Assembly: GCA_016201275.1 (NCBI GenBank)
Contig: JACQDB010000002.1
Location: 1 to 58,963 of the forward strand
Origin: Acidobacteriota bacterium
GTDB lineage: Bacteria; Acidobacteriota; Blastocatellia; UBA7656
DNA length: 58,963 nucleotides
Direction: 5' to 3'
In this document: positions 16,531 to 23,952 of the stretch, piece by piece
How the letters are laid out: each line of letters opens with the position of its first letter
Numbering within the stretch: the first letter of the stretch is position 1
The notes under the pieces: generated by a model
Database searches by the model: none
What the model was told of the DNA's origin: nothing
Seen by the model: only the letters and a program-made list of their open reading frames with translations
Made by a program: the position numbers and the translations under genes

Positions 16531-18096
16531 TTATTGCTGAAAATCCCGCCAAAATTGCCGCAATTTCACATGACTGACCTTTTCCTGCTTGGTTTCCTCA
16601 AACGACTTTGACAAGGCTTCGCCTGATTTCAGATTTGCCACCTCGGAAACCAGAGTACGCGCCCGGTGAGCGGGAATGCCAAGCGCGCTCTGTAAAAATT
16701 TCGTCGCGTTGGCGCTTGATTGCAGAACAAAAATAAATTCCAGCATCTCGGCAAAATCAAATTCGCTTTGTTCATAATCATCCGGCGATTGCGATAGCAG
16801 AAACACTGACGCGCCTTTGCTGCGTATCTCGCGGATCAGTTTTTGTAGAACGCGATTGCGTTTCTTATCGCGCAGATAATGATGCGCTTCGTCTATGACG
16901 ATAATCGTTCGCATCGCCCGTGCGCCGTTGATTACTTCGCTATCCGGCATGGCCATCAATTCGCGGTGCAGAGCATCCAGAACCAGACACACGGTCAGTT
17001 CGCGCAGCACCGTCAATTCATGCAAATCAACAATGACGGTTTTATCCGTGAGCGTTGTCCATTGTTCTTCAAGATACGCGGGCGCGAAGATATTAAATTC
17101 GGTAATCTGCCGCATAATTTCCGTCAAGGTGTCTGGCTTGCGATTGTTGTTGGCATACGCGTCTTCTACTTCGCTTCGCACCGAATAGAAATCAGGGTAC
17201 GGCGGCTGATGTACACGACAGTTATCAAAGGCCAAACGAATGGCTTCATAAAGCATCTGTCCTTGAATAGAACCTAGATTTCGTTCCACATCGCGCACGG
17301 TGTCGGAAAATTCCTGTGCCGCCATCTTCACGGACATTTCGCTGGTGATGTTGACGCGGCTGAACGGATTGAATGGCAAGCTCTCCGTAGGCAGATGCAC
17401 AACGCGAGAGCGCGTCGCTTCAACGAAGGTTTCGTCGTTGGCAACATCACCTTTTGAATAGTCGAAAAAGATAAAGTTGACCTTGTAATCGGATTGTTGC
17501 CGCAGTTGAGCGAGAATATCTTTGACGAATTGCGTCTTGCCGCTGCCCGGTTTACCCGCGACCGCAAGATAATTATTGGTGCGGCGATTGAACTCAACTC
17601 GCACTGGCGCACCGGTCTTGGCGTCTTCGCCAAGCATCAGCGTCAGCAAACCGGAAAACGATGGAACGATTTCCGGCGCGGGCGGCGTTTCCAGTTTGCG
17701 TTGTTCCAAACCGGTCTGTGTCAATTCGATCAGGTAATCCACCCAATCATCGGTGCTTTTAAATGTCGCAGTGTCCTGGCGAATCAGGTTGAAGCCGTGA
17801 TCTACATGGGCTTTGAGAAGTTGCAGAAACTCATCGTCCGTAAGGGCGCGTTTATGGCGTTGCACAATGAGGGCGCGATACAGCGCCGCATAATCCGCTT
17901 CACCCGCGCTGAGAATTTGTTGCGTATCTATTGAGCGTCCGTCCGCCGGAAACGCATCAGGGCTTGGCAAATCGCCCGACAGCAACGAACGCCCGATGGC
18001 GATGCGAATCGGCACATAGTTGACGCGCACATCCCATACACGCTTGAGCGTGTCAACAATTTCCCAAGAGGTTTGCGAGGGTCGTATATCCGGCAT
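16531..18096 (-). CDS. dndE: DndE-like domain fused to HerA/VirB4-type ATPase
   Basis: 521 residues. Residues 1-110 resemble DndE (DUF1832): WDVRVNYVPIRIAIGRSLLS, later 'ILSAGEADYAALYRALIVQR' and KAHVDHGFNLI, i.e. the arginine/asparagine/leucine pattern and the closing H...G of that family. From about residue 170 it is a P-loop ATPase of the HerA/DUF87 kind: Walker A GKPGSGKT (181-188), Walker B IIVIDEAHH (398-406), IREIRSKG (421-428) and SQSPDDY (435-441). DndE binds nicked DNA in the phosphorothioation complex; HerA-like motors act on DNA ends or unwind it. The ribosome binding site is AGGAAACCTT just before the ATG. Last gene of the dnd island in transcription order. The fold assignment of the N-terminus is by eye and needs a profile search. 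Confidence 0.72.
   Translation of the reverse strand: MPDIRPSQTSWEIVDTLKRVWDVRVNYVPIRIAIGRSLLSGDLPSPDAFPADGRSIDTQQILSAGEADYAALYRALIVQRHKRALTDDEFLQLLKAHVDHGFNLIRQDTATFKSTDDWVDYLIELTQTGLEQRKLETPPAPEIVPSFSGLLTLMLGEDAKTGAPVRVEFNRRTNNYLAVAGKPGSGKTQFVKDILAQLRQQSDYKVNFIFFDYSKGDVANDETFVEATRSRVVHLPTESLPFNPFSRVNITSEMSVKMAAQEFSDTVRDVERNLGSIQGQMLYEAIRLAFDNCRVHQPPYPDFYSVRSEVEDAYANNNRKPDTLTEIMRQITEFNIFAPAYLEEQWTTLTDKTVIVDLHELTVLRELTVCLVLDALHRELMAMPDSEVINGARAMRTIIVIDEAHHYLRDKKRNRVLQKLIREIRSKGASVFLLSQSPDDYEQSEFDFAEMLEFIFVLQSSANATKFLQSALGIPAHRARTLVSEVANLKSGEALSKSFEETKQEKVSHVKLRQFWRDFQQ
18011..18096. repeat. 86-bp direct repeat, copy A (5' end of dndE-ATPase gene)
   Basis: These are the first 29 codons of the dndE-ATPase gene. 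The same 86 bp, with 9 differences, occur at 19,239-19,324 in the same orientation. Only one of the differences within the coding part changes the protein (Thr9 to Ser). Confidence 0.9.
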
Positions 18097-18169
18097 AAGG
18101 TTTCCTGTTCAATAAAACGTGACAGACAATTTTTTAGCTTGAGAGGATTTGTCATAACCTCGCGCCATG

Positions 18170-18616
18170 TTACAGCGACAATTCGTTTAATAACAGAATG
18201 CTGATTTCAGAGACCCGCTTGAGTGTGTTGTCATTGGTCAGCAATGCCTGGCAGCCCGTACCCAAGGCAATCGAAACTTGCAGAGCATCTGTGAGCGTTA
18301 AATTGTAACGCGCCCGTAATTCGGCAGCCTGCCTCGCGCTTTCCTGATTAATCGATGTGAAAATCGTATGGTTTCCATAAACAATGAGGTCTGAGAAATC
18401 CACCTGTAATTGAATCGCCCCTGAACGATAGGGTTCAACTAAACATTCCGCCAAGGTCACAGGCGAAGTTACAGCGGTGAGCAATCCTGAATCTATGTGG
18501 TCAAAAACCGTTTTGACGAGATCAATATAAGATGGATTTTTTTCGACGTAGTAAATGACGGGCGCGGTATCAAGAAATAGCTGAGTAATATTTTGTAAAG
18601 CGTCGGTGATCTTCAT
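18170..18616 (-). CDS. PIN-domain toxin (VapC-like ribonuclease)
   Basis: 148 residues. The PIN fold is indicated by an N-terminal LFLDTAPVIYYVE (acidic Asp of the metal site), a central TSPVTLAECLVEPY (Glu), and LTDALQVSIALGTGCQALLTND (two further Asp). VapC-type enzymes cut RNA, often tRNA or rRNA, unless held by the antitoxin. The matching antitoxin gene lies 11 bp upstream. The pair sits inside the dnd island, between the two copies of the dndE start. Confidence 0.82.
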   Translation of the reverse strand: MKITDALQNITQLFLDTAPVIYYVEKNPSYIDLVKTVFDHIDSGLLTAVTSPVTLAECLVEPYRSGAIQLQVDFSDLIVYGNHTIFTSINQESARQAAELRARYNLTLTDALQVSIALGTGCQALLTNDNTLKRVSEISILLLNELSL

Positions 18617-18627
18617 GAAAGCTGTCT

Positions 18628-18858
18628 CTAGCGAGTTTTATCGCTTTCGCGGCGGCTGCGCGATACCCAGTCTTGTGCATCTTCGCCGACCAGCGGATAG
18701 GGCGCAACGCCACAAATCTCTTTCCATTGACGGCGCGGCTTAGACGATGGATAGCGGCGACGCGCTCTGTCCGCAAGCAGGGCAATCAGTTGCAATTGCT
18801 CATCGGGCGAGAGTCTTTCGGATTGTTTGATTAACTCGTCGAGTAAATTCGCTGCCAT
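18628..18858 (-). CDS. Antitoxin of the PIN toxin
   Basis: 76 residues from an ATG at 18858 (GAGGGA upstream). Helical N-terminus LLDELIKQSERLSPDEQLQL and basic RARRRYPSSKPRRQW; the C-terminus EDAQDWVSRSRRES would wrap the toxin. This is the typical order of a VapBC-type operon, antitoxin first. It ends 11 bp before the toxin start. Confidence 0.72.
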   Translation of the reverse strand: MAANLLDELIKQSERLSPDEQLQLIALLADRARRRYPSSKPRRQWKEICGVAPYPLVGEDAQDWVSRSRRESDKTR

Positions 18859-18913
18859 GATGTTTCCCTCAATCGAATGACTATGTGATTCTTCGACATA
18901 CTCGAAATTCATT

Positions 18914-19205
18914 TCAACTTTGGATTGTATCGAGAGCAGAACGGCTTTGCCACTTCAATTCTCTTTTCAAATCATTCATCTCAACGACGAAAACATCTTC
19001 GTGTTGTCGCGCCAGTTCCAACAAAAAGTCTGTGCGGTCAAGCGCGGCCAATTCAGCAGCTTTTTCCTGAGAAATTTCGCCGCATTCATACCAGTGAATC
19101 GCTGTCGCAAGTCTTATCTCGCGCACAAACTCTTTGGGCGAACGTCGCAGAACCGAAAACGCTTCTTTCGACGATTTGCAAAGTGATCTCTTGCATCATC
19201 GCCAT
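18914..19205 (-). pseudogene. UPF0175 antitoxin gene with a frameshift
   Basis: From about 19205 the frame reads MAMMQEITLQIVE, and from about 19165 the neighbouring frame reads EAFSVLRRSPKEFVREIRLA followed by YECGEISQEKAAELAALDR, the full UPF0175 family pattern. Removing one T (A on the minus strand) from the TTT at 19167-19169 joins both parts into a normal protein of about 95 residues. As written the gene is broken, although a shorter GTG start (19126) leaves 70 codons. No PIN partner of the usual DUF3368 kind follows. A sequencing error in the run is the alternative. Confidence 0.7.
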
Positions 19206-19324
19206 AATGAGTAGGATTTTACTCCTGTCGTCGTCATTGGTACATAGTTGACGCGCACATCCCATACACGCTTGAGCGTATCAACAATTTCCCATGATGA
19301 TTGTGATGGTCGAATATCAGGCAT
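19196..19324 (-). pseudogene. Truncated duplicate of dndE-ATPase start
   Basis: Reads MPDIRPSQSSWEIVDTLKRV, then 9 more codons matching the intact gene, and then 13 unrelated codons before a stop at 19196-19198. The loss of similarity at codon 30 marks the boundary of the DNA that now separates the two copies. The residual frame overlaps the broken UPF0175 gene. Confidence 0.85.
19239..19324. repeat. 86-bp direct repeat, copy B
   Basis: Matches 18,011-18,096 in 77 of 86 positions, same orientation. Together the two copies bracket the block 18,097-19,238 that carries the PIN toxin, its antitoxin and the broken UPF0175 gene. Confidence 0.9.
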
Positions 19325-19336
19325 AATAGTGTCATC

Positions 19337-19672
19337 TCAAAGGTACTCAATATGATCGTTCATATCATCTGAGTCCAATACATCATAAATCAGTATTAAA
19401 GATTGCACCCATTCGCCAATTGAAAGACTATCAGGTTTGGCATAAGCAATTCCTGCGTGAGGAGTTCCTTGAGCAGACAAAGCGATGTAGTCCGAATCCA
19501 TCGTCACCATAACCCGACCTTGCTGTGCTGCGAAAGTCAATTGTTCGTCATCAGGAAACCCGTGCCTCCCAGCTTCGTGGGCTGTCAGAACATCAACCCC
19601 TCGCCTTCGCAAGCCATTGGCGACAGCATTTCGCATATGTTCATCAAAGTAAAATCTAACTTTCTCAGGCAC
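19337..19672 (-). CDS. DUF5615 PIN-like toxin
   Basis: 111 residues. Characteristic start VRFYFDEHMRNAVANGLRRR, the conserved HEAGRHGFPDDEQL and MVTMDSDY, as in DUF5615 (a PIN-like, Mut7-C-related fold). Such proteins are always paired with DUF433 proteins and are expected RNases held in check. The DUF433 gene upstream overlaps it by 8 bp, so translation is coupled. Confidence 0.85.
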   Translation of the reverse strand: MPEKVRFYFDEHMRNAVANGLRRRGVDVLTAHEAGRHGFPDDEQLTFAAQQGRVMVTMDSDYIALSAQGTPHAGIAYAKPDSLSIGEWVQSLILIYDVLDSDDMNDHIEYL

Positions 19673-19967
19673 GCGACAGGTCTTTCACTTTAGAAGGGTA
19701 TTGAGCGCGAAATTGCTCTGCGACTTCATCATTGCGCCTTATATCATCGCGAATTTCTTCGAGATGATCGTAGTAGTAAGCCAAAGCGATGTGAACATCA
19801 CTGAGTGTTAAGCCCGGAAACTGGAAGACAATTTCATCGGGTGTCATGCCTTGATGTTCATACCAGATCATGATATCCATAACCCGTATGCGACTTCCGG
19901 CAATGCAAGCCTTGCCACCGCAAATGCCTGGTGTTCTAGTTATCCGCTCCGTTATGACTTGTGCCAT
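19665..19967 (-). CDS. DUF433 antitoxin
   Basis: 100 residues. DUF433 pattern: ITRTPGICGGKACIAGSRIR, then a helix-turn-helix with MTPDEIVFQFPGLTLSDVHIALAYYYDH. It probably represses its own promoter and neutralises the DUF5615 partner. AGGTGG precedes the start. It lies directly downstream of dndB (20,030), so the pair may be read from the dnd transcript as well as its own promoter. Confidence 0.85.
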   Translation of the reverse strand: MAQVITERITRTPGICGGKACIAGSRIRVMDIMIWYEHQGMTPDEIVFQFPGLTLSDVHIALAYYYDHLEEIRDDIRRNDEVAEQFRAQYPSKVKDLSRA

Positions 19968-20029
19968 AAACCACCTTCTTTTTTGCCAGATTTTGTTTCA
20001 CTATATCATGAGTCTTGAGGTTTATATGG

Positions 20030-21259
20030 TCAGTTTATTCCTGTCAATCTTGAGTAATTTGCCCAATCATCCTCATCAAAATCTGTTTTTGTCTTAAACC
20101 CTAAATTTACTTCAATCGCATTTCGCAGAATAGTTCTCCCCTTCCCAGAGGCTTGAAAGAAATTATCTGCAAAGTCAATATGGCGTGCTTTTTCGAGGAA
20201 TGCACGGAAGAATTCTACTCTTATATCTTTCTTCTGCTCGAAATCTTTTAACAAAAGGCGAAGAATATCAAACAGAGCTTGGATTCCAACCGTCTTTTTT
20301 ATGTATGAATCTTTTGAAGCAGATGACCATAAAACTTCCTTAACAGCAATAAAGTAGTTCTTCACCGCTGTATATATGGCTTTATCGTTTGTTTGCAGAT
20401 ATAGCCTCCTTAAAGGTGTGCCATCATCTTCCAGGATTGAGCGATCACGACCTTCGTATATTTTTTTTGCGTACATCCTATCTCTGTCTTTTTGGGGATT
20501 AGCTGAAAAAAGTCTCATGATTCCATCAACAACAACTGCTGTTGAGACTTTCCAATCAATATCCAATTTTTCTTTAAAGAGCATTTCTTCGTTTTTTGCG
20601 GCAATCTTTATGCGTTGATAGAATGGGGAATCTTCTTCTGTGTTAAGTTTTCTCGACAAGAAAACAGCTGTTTTTTCAGGAGACCAAGATTGAGCAGGCT
20701 CTTCTTCAACATTAAAACCGAATAACTGATAGGCCAAGCTTTTATCAACCCTCTTCTGGTTGAAATTAATTGTGGCAAATATTTGAGCTTGATACGGATT
20801 GGGCAAATCAAAGTAAACAGCACAAAGTAATTCCATAGAAATATTTTTGGTTGCGTGAAGAAACCCGCGAAGGCGATGCTGCCCATCAATGATACTAGCG
20901 AGTTTATTACGTGTTGGAATAATCAAGCGAAGACAATCATCTCCATTATTCGTTTCCACTCTCCATCGAATAGCTTCGTCTTCAACTAACATTCCCGATG
21001 AATTGTAGTTAGCGGCAAGAATTACTGAATTTGGGAAGGCAGCTTCGGATGTTTCAATAAACCTAGCAATTTCGCGAAGCCTGACTATTTTTTCCTCTCG
21101 TTGTGAGCCACGTAGTTCTTCATCTTCCACACGAAAGGTGTCTGTGAAAGTCACTTGAAGAAGAATATCAGCACGGATTTTGGTGACATAAAAAACTCCC
21201 AAAGGTTGTTCAATCCTCAACGCTAGAGAACTGAAGGGAAATAAATCATTCTCGGTCAT
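20030..21259 (-). CDS. dndB: DndB, DGQHR-domain protein of the phosphorothioation system
   Basis: 409 residues. It has the DGQHR motif that names the family (IIDGQHRLRGF, 125-129) followed by YFDLPNPYQAQIFATINFNQ, the second DndB signature. DndB binds DNA and in studied systems represses dnd transcription and tunes where sulfur is placed. The gene is strikingly AT-rich compared with dndC, dndD and the housekeeping neighbours. It starts 9 bp after the membrane-protein gene, so the two are co-transcribed. Other DGQHR proteins occur in deazaguanine DNA-modification systems, but the presence of dndC and dndD makes DndB the better call. Confidence 0.85.
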   Translation of the reverse strand: MTENDLFPFSSLALRIEQPLGVFYVTKIRADILLQVTFTDTFRVEDEELRGSQREEKIVRLREIARFIETSEAAFPNSVILAANYNSSGMLVEDEAIRWRVETNNGDDCLRLIIPTRNKLASIIDGQHRLRGFLHATKNISMELLCAVYFDLPNPYQAQIFATINFNQKRVDKSLAYQLFGFNVEEEPAQSWSPEKTAVFLSRKLNTEEDSPFYQRIKIAAKNEEMLFKEKLDIDWKVSTAVVVDGIMRLFSANPQKDRDRMYAKKIYEGRDRSILEDDGTPLRRLYLQTNDKAIYTAVKNYFIAVKEVLWSSASKDSYIKKTVGIQALFDILRLLLKDFEQKKDIRVEFFRAFLEKARHIDFADNFFQASGKGRTILRNAIEVNLGFKTKTDFDEDDWANYSRLTGIN

Positions 21260-21268
21260 GGCGTATCC

Positions 21269-21838
21269 TCAGTGCTGAATTTCATCAAGATCACCCACTG
21301 GTTCTGGAATATTGTCTCCTATTGCAGCCCCAGGAGCAGGAAGAGGTTCATAAAATAATTCATTGGTAGAGTAAGCAACCCACCATAAAAACAGAGCTAA
21401 AAATGATCCTGTATATGAAGAATATTTTGCCCAATTCGGTAAAGATGTTATAAGGCTAAAAACAGCGAGCACCGTTCCTATAACCAAAATGAATAGAGCA
21501 AACATTCTAATGGAACGCTTCACAGATTCTCTCAAGTTTAGCTCGACAAAAGCTGTAGCAAGAACCGGCAAAAGATAGGTTGATAAAGATCGTGCTATAG
21601 ATAATTTGTCATCATCAGTTATAGGCTCTTTCAGGAATTTCGATAATGATATTAATACGCCAAGCCCACCAACTATTAGAATAATTGAGATAAAATAGAA
21701 AATGAATGAAGGTTGCCCAAAGGGTTGCTTTACTCTATGCGAAAGATCGGAAAAAAAATCTTTCCAATGTTGCGACATAAAAGTGAGTCTAGTTTTTTTC
21801 TTAGCTGAAACGGGATATTGTTCTTTGTGTGCAGACAT
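21269..21838 (-). CDS. Four-helix membrane protein in the dnd island, unknown family
   Basis: 189 residues. Hydrophobic stretches at about 45-65, 84-101 (weaker), 111-131 and 140-157 suggest four membrane passes, with basic N-terminus (SAKKKTRL) and an acidic, Pro-rich tail ending DLDEIQH. No motif recognised. A strong AGGAGG ribosome binding site precedes the ATG. It sits between dndD and dndB, is as AT-rich as dndB and is followed by it after 9 bp, so the two genes probably arrived and are expressed together. A membrane effector is possible but not shown. Confidence 0.75.
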   Translation of the reverse strand: MSAHKEQYPVSAKKKTRLTFMSQHWKDFFSDLSHRVKQPFGQPSFIFYFISIILIVGGLGVLISLSKFLKEPITDDDKLSIARSLSTYLLPVLATAFVELNLRESVKRSIRMFALFILVIGTVLAVFSLITSLPNWAKYSSYTGSFLALFLWWVAYSTNELFYEPLPAPGAAIGDNIPEPVGDLDEIQH

Positions 21839-21933
21839 GACGCATCCTCCTGAGCAATGAATGTATTACCATTTTTGAAAACAACTTGTTACCAATTCAA
21901 GGGAATTTATTTTTATTCTACAGTCTTTTCACT

Positions 21934-23952
21934 CTAAAAATATCCATCTTTCACTATTGAGTGTCGCTCTTTATCGCGGTGTTCGATGAGATAAGAACGT
22001 CCGATGTAGGGGCGCAAGAGTTCGACGTAGCGATGGTCAATCTCTTCGTCGGTTGACAGGATGATGACCTGTTCACTGGCGTGTGGGAAATAGTGCTTGG
22101 CGATGTTGGTGCGGTGTTCGCTATCCAAACGCGCAAACGGCGTGTCTATGATTATCGGCAACTCGATGTTTGAGGCTTGCGCCAAGCCCCATAACAAAGA
22201 GATTGCATAAATCTGTTTTTCGCCTGCCGACAGGCTGCGCTTTTCGCGGGTTCGTCCGCGAGAATCCTGCACCGTCACCTCAAAGGTTTCAGGGTTTATC
22301 TTTACTCGCCCGACGAAATCACTTTTACGGGCAAGGCGTTGATACATCTCCGTAGTCAGGTTTTCAAGTTCCTCCATCTTGCGATTCTGCAAAGCTCTTT
22401 CGTATCGCTCTATGGTTCCCAGCACTTTTCTGGCAAGCGTGACTCGTGCCCGGTCATAGTTTGCTGTCTTCAATTTCGCTTTGAGGTTTTCCATTTTCTC
22501 TTGGATGGATTTCAGTTCTCGCTCAAGGCGAGCATATTCATCATCCAATCTGCCCAACTCTCGGTTGAAGGTTTGTTTCTGGTCTTCGTTCTTTCGTCGT
22601 TGATCAAACATTCCACCAATATGCGAAGTGTCTTCGGGCAAGTTACGAAATTCTCGGCTGACTTCTTGAAGCCGTTTCGCAATGCGCTCTCTTTGTTTCA
22701 ACAACTCTCTGAGATTCCCCAGCGTTTGGGTAGAAACCTGATCAAGGGTATTGAGAATTAATCTTTCATCTTTGGGCGAAAGCTCGTGCAGAGATTCGTC
22801 CGCCGCGTCGTCGGGCTTAGGAATAAACAAGGCTTCCCATTCATCGGTCAATAGCTTGGCATAGAAGGTTCTTTGCATTGGAGTAATATCCGGCTTCGGA
22901 CGCGCAACCGTCATATCGAAAAAGACGCGCTGAACAATGCGTTCAAGCTGAGGATGTACACGAGTCCTTGACGCATCCCACTGACGAAGTTTCTCTTCTG
23001 CTTCTAACTGAGCGCGGAGTTCATCGGTTAATTTTCCGGCAACAGCGAATGGTAAAAACTCTCCAGCGACTTTCATTATTGCGTCATTGATGTTGCGCTT
23101 TTGAATTTCGAGTTCGCCAATCTCTCTTTGCAAATCGCTATGACTATCCGCGCCAACGCGGGCAACTCGACGAACCTCCTGTTCGAGCTGGTCATCGTCT
23201 CTTTGCAGCTTGCTTAATTCATATTCGATTTCTTCCCGTTGATCGCGGTTCTCGCGCATAAGGCGTTGAACACGCGCTTCGTCGGCTTCCAGTTGTTTGA
23301 GTTGATCGTCTGTTACTTTATCTGCTTCGCGGCGAATATCATCTGTGTGTTTATCAATGTCTCCGGTTAGTTTTGTATATACGCTGAGTCCGAGTAAATT
23401 GCGAATAGATTCTCGTAAGGTTTCGCGGTCATTCGTATCATCTGCGAGTTGTTGAATCTTCTCTCCATCAAAAAAGAAAAATCCAGCAATACCAACCGGT
23501 ATCGTGTCGTTAATGAAATCCTGCCAATGATCCTGATCTATTAATTGGAGCGGCTTGCCGTCCTTGATAATCGTGAAATCATCATCGGTATATTGCCCTC
23601 GTATTGAATGAAACCGCCAAGTGCGACGAACTTGAATTTGATGCGTTGCGCCCGGCAATTCAACATCATCAAAGACCAACTCAATCCACATCTCAGTTTC
23701 ATGGCGCTCATGAGCATTGTAGTTAAACCGTTTTAAAACAAATTCAGATGGCAATTCTCTTGGAGGTAAAAGTCCGCAGTTACGCTCACCGTAAAGACAC
23801 AACTTTACTGCATCAAGCAAGCTGGTCTTGCCAGAACCATTCATCGCGCCAATAAGAATGATGTTCTTTTGGTCGCCATTTACTTTTAGGTCTAAGGTTT
23901 GTGTGCCTTCAAAGGCGGAATAATTATGTAGAGCTATCTTCGACAGAAGCAT
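21934..23952 (-). CDS. dndD: DndD, SMC-like ATPase of the phosphorothioation system
   Basis: 672 residues. N-terminal Walker A GAMNGSGKTSLLDAVKL (35-51), a long central coiled coil (about 200-280 and 400-520), and a C-terminal ABC head with signature SLSAGEKQIYAISLL and Walker B/D-loop IIIDTPFARLDSEHR. DndD is the Rad50/SMC-like ATPase that prepares the DNA backbone for sulfur insertion. Its start overlaps the end of dndC by 29 bp, showing tight coupling. Confidence 0.92.
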   Translation of the reverse strand: MLLSKIALHNYSAFEGTQTLDLKVNGDQKNIILIGAMNGSGKTSLLDAVKLCLYGERNCGLLPPRELPSEFVLKRFNYNAHERHETEMWIELVFDDVELPGATHQIQVRRTWRFHSIRGQYTDDDFTIIKDGKPLQLIDQDHWQDFINDTIPVGIAGFFFFDGEKIQQLADDTNDRETLRESIRNLLGLSVYTKLTGDIDKHTDDIRREADKVTDDQLKQLEADEARVQRLMRENRDQREEIEYELSKLQRDDDQLEQEVRRVARVGADSHSDLQREIGELEIQKRNINDAIMKVAGEFLPFAVAGKLTDELRAQLEAEEKLRQWDASRTRVHPQLERIVQRVFFDMTVARPKPDITPMQRTFYAKLLTDEWEALFIPKPDDAADESLHELSPKDERLILNTLDQVSTQTLGNLRELLKQRERIAKRLQEVSREFRNLPEDTSHIGGMFDQRRKNEDQKQTFNRELGRLDDEYARLERELKSIQEKMENLKAKLKTANYDRARVTLARKVLGTIERYERALQNRKMEELENLTTEMYQRLARKSDFVGRVKINPETFEVTVQDSRGRTREKRSLSAGEKQIYAISLLWGLAQASNIELPIIIDTPFARLDSEHRTNIAKHYFPHASEQVIILSTDEEIDHRYVELLRPYIGRSYLIEHRDKERHSIVKDGYF

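Noticed and set aside
18914-19126. UPF0175 as an intact 70-residue gene from GTG
   Set aside because: The family's N-terminal strand is encoded just upstream in the other frame, so a frameshifted full gene fits better.
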